Positions 32,474 through 44,669 of a DNA stretch of 64,000 nucleotides are shown piece by piece; position 1 is the first letter of the stretch, and each line of letters begins with the position of its first letter. The notes beneath the pieces are model-generated. The model made no database searches. It was not told the DNA's origin and saw only the letters and a list, made by a program, of their open reading frames with translations. Both the position numbers and the translations under genes were made by a program. Source of the stretch: Echinometra lucunter (lineage: Eukaryota > Echinodermata > Echinoidea > Camarodonta > Echinometridae); contig CM057157.1 in assembly GCA_029962745.1 (NCBI GenBank), positions 29,698,777 through 29,762,776 on the forward strand, read 5' to 3'.

Positions 32474-32702
32474 CAGGGGTGGCGCTATGGGGGGGGGGAG
32501 CAACTGACCCCTGTAATTTTCAAGTAATGAAAAAAATAAGGGAGAAAAAGAAGAAAAAAGAGGAGGAAGAAGAAATAAGAATATGGGAAGAGGGCTGGGT
32601 CATGCAAAATACTATATAATACCCCTATTTGTTCATTCAAAATTTAAATAAACTTACCTATGTGTCCCCCTCCCCCCCCCCCCCCCAATCAAAATACCCT
32701 GA
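32474..32702. mobile_element. CAGGGGTGGCGC hAT-like MITE, truncated copy
   Basis: Left end CAGGGGTGGCGCTATGG. The interior (AAGGAGAAAAAGAAG-like purine stretch, GCTGGGTCATGCAA, C run, AATCAAAATACCCTG) matches 46882-47217. The final GGCGCTGCCCCTG is missing. Confidence 0.7.
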
Positions 32703-33215
32703 CTTTGATCCTCACTTTTCTCACTGAACTTGTTCTCTGAATTATTTTTATTATCACTCTCTTTCATTTGGAACAGTATAATCAAAGTGGACAAATTGGG
32801 GGTGGGGATGCTCACCCAGATGGACCCAGATTTTGCATAGTCCATCTTCATAGTCTAATTTACAGTCATTTAAAAGTATATAAAATCTTGGAAAATGAGC
32901 TTGTTGTATTTTTTATAAAAAAAACACCCATATTTTCATTCTAGTTTTCATGTCTTTTTATATCCGTGCACATTTAGGCAATGGAAATTGTAATTTTGAT
33001 GAAAGTTTCCTAAGAAACATAATTATAGTAGAACAAAATTTGCGTGTCCTGTACCTAGACTATAAGATTTTGTTGCAGAAATTTTAGCTTCGCGTCCCTT
33101 TTTGCCAAGACAACGGTAAAAAAATACAAGGTGCTTGCATGGAGCTCTGGAGCCTGCTAAATGAACTGAAATGAGATAATTATCTAGGTCCATCACACGA
33201 ACTTAATTTTTCACA
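32703..33215 (+). other. SPATA6: Upstream region of SPATA6
   Basis: About 500 bases before the start codon. TTCGCGTCCCTTTTTGCC near 33091 and the GAGCTCTGGAGCC block near 33141 may belong to the 5' UTR. I see no clear TATA or initiator element. Confidence 0.4.
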
Positions 33216-33263
33216 ATGCCTCGGAATGCTTTGCGAATCATAGTAGATCTGAATATTGAAGCA
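33216..33263 (+). CDS. SPATA6: SPATA6 exon 1 with start codon
   Basis: ATG in context TCACAATGC, reading MPRNALRIIVDLNIEA, then donor GCA/GTAAGT in phase 0. It matches the MPK...LEIQAV start of vertebrate SPATA6, and joins exactly to VTCPGV 10.6 kb downstream. The 5' UTR and promoter should lie just upstream (about 33050-33215). No TATA box is evident. Confidence 0.85.
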
Positions 33264-36200
33264 GTAAGTATTCTTTTCCATTGTCGTGAATCATTCTAGT
33301 TGGATGTACATGTCCCACCTGTTACTTTATGTGTAAGGTAGTGTGCATGCCTAACAGCAATTGATTGTCTTTCCTGTGAGTACACTTTGACCAGTCGTTT
33401 GTTAGCTGTGTAAATTTCTGCGGCGGTCGACCTCTATATTTGAAGATACAAGTCACCACAATAATCAGCTAAATCCTACAAAAATATTTACTTTTTGCAT
33501 TTTAAGATGATGAAATATCTCCATACCATATTTCTTCATTTGGAATTCAGGGCCAGGGGCGTGTTTCATGAAACCGTCATAACTACAAGATCAACGACAT
33601 CTCGGAGTTGTCGGTCATCTTGTCTGCTAAGTGTTTCACAAAGCCGTCTTTGCCAAGACCAGCGACAACAAATGACTTGTCGCTCCTCCGAACATGTCAT
33701 ATCTTTTTAGCACGCCATCACAGGTCACCTTTTCGTCGGCTATGGGCAGCTCGCGGGCAGCGAAAAATAAGGAATCTTTATTTATTAAATACAAATATTT
33801 CTTGAGTTCCAGACTCTCATTCCATAACCAGTTATTACTGATGTTGATGTGGGGAGCTATTTTGTACATTTAATTAGGTTGTGTATAGACTGCAGTTGTA
33901 CATGTATATCCAGTGATCAAGGTTAATGATCTTTACTTTGTTTATTTTTCTTTAAGCCAGGGTTCACCTCTTGTAACCTCATTTCCATTTGTGCTTTAGC
34001 CCTCTCAGAATTGCCCTCTTTAACATTCCTCTTTCTTGCTTTTGTCATCATCCTTCTTCAGCCTTCTTGCTTTTGTCTTCCTCATCTCTCCTTCATGCTT
34101 CACATTCCCAACTTGATCATTTCCTTTGTTATAGAATTCCTGTTCACCATGCTCCACCCTTCAGCTATTTCAATTACCCTCCTTCTTCCTCATTGGCTGT
34201 TTTAGTCATGAATATTTATGTTGTACAACACTCAAATGTGATTGGATTTTCCTTTAATGAATATGTATTGCTTAGGCATTGTTATGCTTGATTTTCTTTG
34301 AATATTTATGTTTTATAAATTGAACTTGAGTGACATGTGCAAAGAAGCCAGAAAATATCATGAATAATAAATCAGGCCCTGCCAAGCCCTAGGCAGATGA
34401 GCCCAAGACTTCGATCAAGAAACATCTCAACTAAAGACTGCTCTTGTCCTGTGTTGGGGAAAAGAACCTACATTACAGCTAGACTTTAGCTCCTACAACT
34501 GGTGGCTGTGGTGCTCCAACTCTACAGACAAGTTTTGCAGACTGGATTGCTCTTCAGGCAGAAATCAGAATCTTCCTTCTTCTTGTGAATCTCCCTTCTT
34601 CTTGACCAGCTTGGTAAGCATGAGTTAGAATTTCTCCCTCCATCGAGTTTGTGAGCAATTACCCTAACCTGCTAGCACCATTCCAGTATCCTGTATCTTC
34701 AATCAACACCCTTCTTCAATTTTGGTATGTTGATATTAGCTGATTTACCTTGTCTTGTATATGCTCATTGATACAGCAATTTTCGATATTTAAGTACTGC
34801 TTGTCTTCAGAGTTGATGCATCCTTCTTCATTGTAGTTGTACTACATTGCTTCATGTTAGAAGTTAGCTGCATGTACTCCCTACTTCGTTTTCCAGTTAT
34901 TTACTATAATCAGCCATCTTAAAGCTTAGTGACAACTCACCTCATATTTTTCAAGATGGTTGCTGTATTTCTCCCTACATCTTGAGTTATTCACTACTGC
35001 ATCAATCTACCTTTAATGTGATTTCTGCAATCAATTAGTAGCAGTCAAGAACATTTTGCCCATTAGCAATGAGTACTTTTAGAATGGATTTACCCGAGAT
35101 TTTCTCTGGGGAAGAGGGTAAAGACTTTCACCAGTGGATAAAGCGTTTTGAACTTGCTACAGAATTTATTCCCAAGGCTTCTGAACAAAGACACATATCG
35201 TTGCCAGCACGACTATCTGGACCAGCTTTTATCATTTGGGAAGGTCTCCCCGAGGCAGACAAGAAAGACTTTTCTAAAATCAAAGACAAACTTTCCCAAG
35301 TCTTTGGTAGAACTCAGTATTTGCAGACCTTCAGATCCTGCATTACAGCACGAAAGCGGCTACCAGACGAACCACTGGAGGTTTATGCATCAGCCATCAT
35401 TACTATGGTGGGGGAGGCTTTCCCCAAATATGACGCGGAAGCAAAAGACGGTGAAGCATTCAGAAGATTTCTCGCTGGAGTTGACCAGAAACTACAAATA
35501 AAGATACATGAGATGGGTGGAACCACATTGTCTGAAGCACTGAACATTGCCCTTCGAGTGGAAAGAGCAAGTGATCAGCTTTCTCCAACAAGTGCCACCA
35601 TAGCGTCAACAGAAACTAAGCAGGATGTGGTTTATCTCCAACTTCTCAAACGATTGGATGAACTTGAAAGTAAATTTGATAAACTGAACTTTATACAAAA
35701 TCAGAGCAAGGCAGGGGACGAGCAGTCGAGACACCCAAAGAGACACAATCGCCCTCGCTCACCCAGCCCCCGTGCAAGATATTCCCAACACTATGAAGAC
35801 CAGCAATCTGATAGACAGAAATCGAGCAGGTATAGATCACCGAGTCCTCTTCCAAGATATACCTCAAAGGATGACTACAGGCAGAGCCATTACCATCCTT
35901 CATCTGGTCCCCAAGCTAGATACTTACCTTATGACAGACAAGGTGAACGATCTCGATCTCCTAGTCCCCAGCATACCCGTCGCTACCAACATCAACGCCA
36001 ACCCAATGAACATTTTCAGTACCGATATTCACATGGGTATGGAGATGCAAGTGACAGATATGACAACCAGCCATATTCCTCAAGGAGAAGCGACAGGCAG
36101 CCTCAAGAGTATATGCTCTCTAGTCGTCATGTCCACTTTACTGACAACAGGCCGGAAAACTTCCACTAGTTGGTGACGCGGGCCAGTCATCAGCTGCCAC

Positions 36201-39200
36201 CCTAGCGGCCCAAATCAATAGACAGCATGATCCAACCAGTGAGCAAAGACCACCCTACATCCCTGTCATCTTTGAAAATACGTATGTATTGGCTTACGTA
36301 GACTCGGGATCGTACACATCGCTCATTAGCAGCGACTTTTGGGAATCCATCCCAAAAGCACAGAGAAGTTCTCTCATCAAGTCAGCCATAACAGCAACGT
36401 CAGTTACAAGAGACTCTATAGACATTCTTGGTACTGTTGATGCAACCTTGCATCTGGGGAACACCACGAGGCAGCACACTTTTGTAGTCGCCAGAAATAT
36501 TACGCACCAGACCATAATCGGATGGGACTTCTTTTGGAAGAATGATGCCTCAGTCTCCACGACGACCTTTAGCATGCCAGGAGTGAATATACCTCTTGTG
36601 AGCAAGCATCAATACCAAACTCCCTTGAAGTGCAACGTGTGTCTAGTGGGAAAAGCAGTGATCCCTCCTTCATGCGAGACACATGTACATGGCAGATTGA
36701 TGTCTACACAAACTGATGTCATACCCACCAATTATGATGGTATCTTCGAACCTGAACTTCAGCAGCACCTTCATGTTGCCAGTGCTAGATGTCTCTCAAG
36801 ACCTCAGGATGGTCTCATCCTCATTCGACTCATCAACCCTTCACAAGATGCGGTTGAGATACCAGCTAACACCAATCTTGGCCAGTTTTACTCTATGACG
36901 GGTGATACACACGAAGAGTATGAGATAGTAGAGAGTCTTGTTGCCAGTACGCAGAAACCCAAATCATCACTCAAAGTAGCATCTATGCTTCCTACTTCAG
37001 ATATGACTCCAAGTCAACGAGAGAGAGCAGAGCAACTACTCTCAATCTATGACGATGTTTTCAGTTCGTCATCTGACGACATTGGCCAGACAGACGCAGC
37101 CTATCATCACATCAACACAACGACTGATGTTCCTATCCGTAAACGAGCATACCGTACCTCGCCAGCCATGCGATTGGAAATCCAGTCACAAGTCGATGAT
37201 CTACTATGTAGGGGAATTATTGAAGAAAGCCATAGCCCCTGGGCGAGCCCAATCGTAATGGTTAAGAAGAAAGACCAGACGTTTCGATTCTGCGTAGATT
37301 ACCGTGCATTAAATGCTGTGACTGTCAGAGACTCACACCCAATTCCGAGGCAAGATGATTCCATTGATGCACTATCGTCTTCCACCTACTTCTCTGTTAT
37401 GGACTTATCGAGCGGTTACTGGCAGGTCCCACTCAATCCAGAGGATAAGGAAAAGACAGCATTCACCACCGGAACAGGGCTATATCACTTCAATGTCATG
37501 CCCTTTGGCCTAGTAAATGTGCCGATGACATTCCAACGCCTTATGGAAGCAGTACTACATGGTCTCCATTGGTCCACCTGCTTAATCTACTTAGACGACT
37601 GCATTGTGCTAGGAAAGAACTTCGATGACCATCTGGACTGACGCCATATTACATCCTACATGGTAGAGAAGCCAGAGTACCACTGAATGTAACCTGTCCT
37701 GTTCCTCCTCCATCATACTCATCACCACAAGAGTATGTCACCGATCTTCAGAGTCGCTTGAAGAAGGCATTCACACATGCCCAACAACAAGCATCGCAAG
37801 CTCAGAAAATACAGAAAGATGACTACGACCGGAAATTGCGACTCACCAAGTACAGTACTGGAGATCTAGTATGGCTCCATGATCCTGTTAATGCCAGAAA
37901 TAAGCTTGAACCAAACTGGAGAGGTCCTTTTGAAGTAATATCTTCCTCACATGATGGACTCAACTACAAGATATCTGATATTCACGATGAGAAGACAACG
38001 AAAGTTGTGCACCACAACCGACTGAAATTGTTTCGATCGAGAAGTTCACTTCAACGAAGACAGTCTTCTACCCAACCGATATCAAATGAGACGCCATCTT
38101 CTCAACCACAAGTTGAAAAACCCCAAGAATCATTCAATATAGAATGGTCACTCCCGGAGGAAGAAGCAACTACACCACATCTTGTGCCCGACCAATCCTC
38201 ACGGCAGATACCTGAAAATCTACACCAACAGCCGAGACCAGGCCAATCCTCTCTTCATCCCTGTCCTGGTGAAACCATCCTACATCAGAGGCAAGGTGAA
38301 TTTGACCTACCATCAAGGTCAAACGAGCCGAGCCACCAGCAGAGACCAGACCACGACAACCCTCATCAACAGCCAGACCAATCCATACTACATCGAGGGG
38401 AAGGCGAATTTGACCAACCATCATGGTCAAACCAGTCTGACCCGCAGCAGAGACCAGGCCTATCTACTACTGGTGATCCTGACCAATCACTGCGGTCAAA
38501 CCCGGTGCAGAGGCAAACTCACACTACTCATAACCAGAGGTCAGAACAGTCCTTGCCCGATAACTTTGAGCAACCCTCAAGCTCAAAGCATGACGATCCA
38601 CAACGGGGCTCATCAGACGAGACGACTCCACCACAGATGCCCACATCATCCAAACCCCAGGCAACGTCTAGGGAAACATCACACCCGATGCCCAACGCAC
38701 ACCAGATTCCTCTTGCGCCATTTAGAGCATCATCCCAGACGAGAGCAGAGCAACCCCATACTTCAGACACTTCGCGACAATCAACTGTCTACAAAACGCG
38801 TTCAGGACGTAGCATTCTGAAACCACAGAGATTTGATGGATTCCAGATGTAAATAAAGTTTGATTGTGACTAATGCAGATGATCCGTGCAATATTTGACT
38901 AGTATAGACAGATTAACATGAGGATCACTGATATAGAATTTTTGAGGATTATTATTGAATTCCAGAGAAATCAAGACTATGAACAGCTCCAGCAGTTAAT
39001 TTGAATTTTTCTTGGACAGCAGAGCAGAAATAGTGTGAAAGTGTTTGAAACAATATATTCATGTTTGAAAAATGGTGCAGTTAGCGACATGGACGCTCAG
39101 AGATGGAATTGAATTATGACTATTTTAAGCAGAAGTAATGAAATGGACATGGATTCGTAAGCGAAACTACATTATATGGACGCTTTATCGCGCATGTTGA

Positions 39201-42200
39201 GTGAAATGGACACTTTGATATATTTATAATGTATTATGTAATTGTAGAAATTTTGTAACTTTGTGACTTATTGATAATATGAATTTTGATATACATATTT
39301 ACCGATGATATTTGACATTTACAGATAATGCCAGATTATGAAGAAGAAAAGGAAAGTTATCGATTTTCATATTTGATCTTTATTAGAAAAAAAAAATCAT
39401 ATTTTGATAGTGAATTGATAATGATTCATTTCAAAATTTTGACATCTTGATAGAGATGAGAAATTTATTCTAGACTTTGAATGCAAATATATATGCCTTT
39501 GTTGTTTGTATGTATGCCTATTTGTGTTATAGAAATTCATTACATCATGAAATATTGCTTGTTGCAGTGATCTTATATTACATTGTAAATGATTATAACA
39601 AACTGATTAATATTGCATTGATTGGTCAAATGTTACTTATTTTATATTTTACGACATGCAAATTTGGAAGAATGACTAAAGCTTATTGAAGACAGTGTTG
39701 TTTCTCAGGATATTTCACTTTAAACAGTTACACTTATAGGTATGAAAGGAACAAAACATAACAAAAGAAAATTGAGAAATCTAGTTTGCTAAACTTGTAG
39801 AAAAAAAAAAGGGAATTTATTATTTGAAATTTTGGAACGTAAATCAGAGTGCCTAATGGCATATGTTGAAGTTTACTCTTTATACAAATTTGTATTTGTG
39901 ATTTTCGATGGATATGAATGATCATTTGATATGAATATGAATGATATGATGGCATTTAGATGCGATACTTTAATATATTTTGATCATTATGATACTATTA
40001 TATACTTGAAATTGACATTTTATATGTCAAGTTACCAACGAATATGGAAACTGCATTTTTTGTGAAGTTAGAAGACCACCTATTTTGTGTCGGGTATTTT
40101 CGTGAATTGAGAGGCAATATATTTGTTCATGGTCTTTACTAATTGAAAAGCATACATTGATAATTGATGCAATATTGGAACTACATGTACATGTATATCT
40201 TGAATTTATTAGTATATGATGATTTACATATGTGAAATCTGTTGAATATTCAAAGTTGTGACATTCAATTTTGAAAGGATGAAGTTTGGATGCACCTCAA
40301 AGACAGAATTTATCATTGTTTGAACAAAAATAGTTTGCATGATTTTTTGTCATGAAATTTGAACTTCAAAGTTAAAGTTCAATTCAGAATAGTTCAAAAT
40401 TCATTTTATTGTTTACTTTGTCCAATACATTTACTATGGACTTGACAAAAAAAAAAATCTTATCGTTGACAAGTTTGTTGTACTTCAAAAATGTTATATA
40501 TTTTTTTCAATGTTTACGAAAACAAGGAATTTACAATGTTCTTTGACAAAAATTGAATGATTAGGTGTGAAACACAATTTTCAAAAAAAAAAAAAAGGAA
40601 TTAAGGACTTTCATATATTATCAAATGACTTTTTTTCTTTACGTGTGTAATGATTTGAACAGTCTATTAGAATATTGCTTTTCATGTGAAAGTGATGTAC
40701 AGACTTGAAAATTATGCTATATATTTGAATTTTTTTCATGACCAGGTTGTCTTAATTTTGACTAGAGATCCTAAAATGAGGACATTTTATTTTGGAGAAG
40801 GAATATTATGTGGGGAACTATTTTGTACATTTAATTAGGTTGTGTATAGACTGCAGTTGTACATGTATATCCAGTGATCAAGGTTAATGATCTTTACTTT
40901 GTTTATTTTTCTTTAAGCCAGGGTTCACCTCTTGTAACCTCATTTCCATTTGTGCTTTAGCCCTCTCAGAATTGCCCTCTTTAACATTCCTCTTTCTTGC
41001 TTTTGTCATCATCCTTCTTCAGCCTTCTTGCTTTTGTCTTCCTCATCTCTCCTTCATGCTTCACATTCCCAACTTGATCATTTCCTTTGTTATAGAATTC
41101 CTGTTCACCATGCTCCACCCTTCAGCTATTTCAATTACCCTCCTTCTTCCTCATTGGCTGTTTTAGTCATGAATATTTATGTTGTACAACACTCAAATGT
41201 GATTGGATTTTCCTTTAATGAATATGTATTGCTTAGGCATTGTTATGCTTGATTTTCTTTGAATATTTATGTTTTATAAATTGAACTTGAGTGACATGTG
41301 CAAAGAAGCCAGAAAATATCATGAATAATAAATCAGGCCCTGCCAAGCCCTAGGCAGATGAGCCCGAGACTTTGATCAAGAAACATCTCAACTAAAGACT
41401 GCTCTTGTCCTGTGTTGGGGAAAAGAACCTACATTACAGCTAGACTTTAGCTCCTACATTGATATAAAAGTGTAAGTGAAATAACCTATATGTCTTAGCG
41501 AAGTTTTAACCCTCCAGCAAGTAATTGTGATTAATATTGATTATCCTCCCATCAGTTTCCCATAGAAAACGGAGCAGTCTGTATTTACAGGCCCGTAAGT
41601 ACAATGACAATTCAACACGTATGACCTTCTTCCATATTTCCCTTTTTTACAACTACAATATTTATTGAAATCATATAAAATTTATTCTTTAATGAATTAA
41701 TGGCAAAATTTCGATCGCAGAATATACCAATTCAGTATCTTTCAAAAATTAAAACAAAATATGGGTCTGCTTTCAACAATTTGTCAATTACGGTGTCCTC
41801 TTAATTACAAATCTAAATTCGCAAAGTGCAACAGCAGCTTTTCATTTATTAATTTTAGAAATTCTCGGATGTCACAATTAATATATTTTTTCACGTGAAT
41901 GCAACGTTTGTATTATGTTTATCAAATCCCATTGATGTTTTCTATACTTTTCCAACAATTAGAGCAAAGTTGAGTCTAAATTGTGTTGGAATGATTGATA
42001 ATAAATCCAGTGATTTGTGATCAAGGCTATCTTTTTCAGCCGATAGTATCGATATCTTGGATTTGTGAGATGTCAGGCTTTCGTGAAACACTTTGTCAGG
42101 TCCATGAGAACCTGACAAAGTGTTTCACGAAAGCCTGACATCCCTCAAATTTGTGATATTGATACTACCAGCTGGAAAAAATAGTCTTTATCACAAACTA

Positions 42201-44598
42201 CTAGATTTATCGTCAATTATCCAAACACAATTTCAAACTCAATTTTGCAATAACTGTCCCAAAATGTAGAAAACGTCATTGAGAATGTATGAAGATAATA
42301 TAAAGATTGCATTCATGTGAAAAAATATGTTAAATAATAACATCTAGGAATTTCTCAAATGTAAAAACTAAAATGTGATGTTGTGATTTGCGAATCTAGA
42401 TTTGTGATTTGGAGGACACCGTAATTCACAGATTAAGATCTTGTCTGTTTTGTTTTCTTTTTCAAATTGAATTTGGACATTTTCTGACCAAAATTTCGAC
42501 CTGAATTCGTTTGATAATGTATATGAAATGATTTTATTAAATATTATACTTTCAAAAATGAAGAATATAGCAAAAATACATGAATTGTCATCATTCTTCA
42601 GAAGAATTGCTTTTTACATAACATACTTTGACTATGGGGTAAGAAAATGTGTAACTTCCAAGAAAATTGAGAAAATGTGAAATTTCATGTACGAAGTGAA
42701 TAGAGAGCTGCTCGCATAGGATGTCATCAGTGTTGCCAATTTGCAGAGCCGAGAGTAATTTACTAGAAAATGTAGATGAGTGTAATTTTCTTATTCTGAC
42801 AAAAAGCTGACTGTGATGGCATGCTGAAAAGATATGACAGGTTCGGAGGAGCGACAAGTCATTTGTCAGGGAAGTTGTTGTTGGTCTTGGCAAAGACGGC
42901 TTTGTGAAACACTTAGTGGACAAGTTGAGCGACATCGCCGAGATGTCGCTGATCTTGTAGTTATGACGGTTTCATGAAACACGCTCGGGTTGTTTTTAAA
43001 TTGTAGCTGTGTCTTTTTATGTGTCTAATTTATGGTAGTGTGTCCATATTTAGTGCACAGGGTATATTTCAAAATATAGAAAAGATTTCGAAAATCAAAT
43101 AGCATCACTGGATAGAAAATTACCTTAGCCTTGGGACAAAATTTTCTTTGAAATTTGGGAAGAAATTGTAAAATGCAAAGTGTTGTAGACAGAATAATAT
43201 TTATGGTAGGTAACATGAGACACAATTTTGGTTAAAATGTTAGCTGATTTGGAATGAAATATCAGAAAGTACTGTAGTCAGAATAATATTGATGGTACAT
43301 GAGACACAGTTTGGTTTCAAATATTATCTGATTAGGGAATGACGTAGAAAGCAGGGCTTATCAAAACAAAATCTTGATTAAAATTGGATGCTTTTTAAAC
43401 CCACTTGTGACAGAGGGTCCTTATTGTGTGGTTTGGCCCAATTAAACTTCTGATTCAAGCTGTATGAAACATACCAAATACATAAAATTGTACACATACT
43501 AGTACTGTTCTCATTTTGGATGTACCAGTATTCGTTCTTTGATACTGAAATCTCTAAAAGGTGATATAAGCACTAAAATCTTTAAACTGGCAATATGATG
43601 GAAAATTCAAAATTGGCAAAATTGTAACTTCTCAACATACTTTCTGTCGATTAATATTTATTCTAGATAACATGACTTTTTATAAGAAGAACGCAGCAAT
43701 GAAAGAAAAATACCGGTGTTGCCAATTTGAAGAAAAGAGGATCAAATGAGCCTACAAATAATTCCTGCCAATCATGAAGGGCTTAAATTTAGTGATAATT
43801 TGATTATCTGTTGATTCCACCTTATCCTTGATTGGCTTTTGCAGGTAACATGTCCTGGTGTTATACTGAAAGATCGACAAGATGTCTGCCTCAGCATATG
43901 CATGCTGGGATACCAGAAAAGGACGTTATGTCTGCCTCCTTTCTTTCCTCTCCTGTTTCATCAGAAGTTCAGATTTGAAAGGGTGAGAATGGATAGTCTG
44001 TGACTACCAGTTATATTTGAAATTTCTGCTATAATGCTGAGCAACTTAAACACCACCACACATTATACATTCCAGATGCGACCTGACTTTTGAAGAAATC
44101 TCGTTGTGCATCACAATGATAATATAAACAAATAAAATTATCGAAATTGAGGATCGGCATGACCATGATGATAGGAATACTAAAATCAAAATTTTTGTTT
44201 ACTGCAAGCCTTTTATATGTACTCTACACAAAGGCCAAATCGGCTTAAAATCGTGGACAGTTGCAAGACTGCTATGATGTCACTTCTACGATTCGCTATA
44301 GAGTTCACTTTATCTTCTCTGAGGACGCTCGCAATAACCCAGAATTCAGAATTTAGAAGTTAACTATTCATATCAAGTGCTATAACAATTTTTTCCAAAG
44401 TTGATCACAGACCGATCTTAATCATCGTATTTGATTGCAGCCAGGGCCAGGGCAGAAGATAGTAGTACTTAACAAAATTATAGACTTTGACTGCTTTATG
44501 ACATCTGCTATGTGTTTTCTACCATTAGGGATAAATCTGAACTTACAATTTACAATGTATCTTGTAGGAAAGTAATGCCTTTTCAACTTCATGGTCAA

Positions 44599-44669
<71 letters not shown>

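Larger units (their letters stand above)
33848..41458 (+). mobile_element. Ty3/gypsy LTR retrotransposon, recent and internally deleted
   Basis: Two 650-bp LTRs (TG...CA) with about three visible differences, flanked by TTGA at 33844-33847 and 41459-41462. Contents in order: gag, protease, N-terminal reverse transcriptase, deletion junction near 37638, integrase C-terminus, and about 2 kb of AT-rich non-coding DNA. The missing part would hold the rest of reverse transcriptase, RNase H and the integrase catalytic core, so the copy cannot move alone. It lies in SPATA6 intron 1 in gene orientation. I see no envelope gene. Confidence 0.93.

Noticed and set aside
33989..34291. 100-codon frame repeated identically at 40950-41252
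   Set aside because: Both lie inside the two LTRs; the identity reflects LTR duplication, not two genes.
35772..36176. Second frame over the gag tail, and 38182-38820 over the pol tail
   Set aside because: Alternative-frame shadows of the repetitive Arg/Ser- and Gln/Pro-rich coding sequence.
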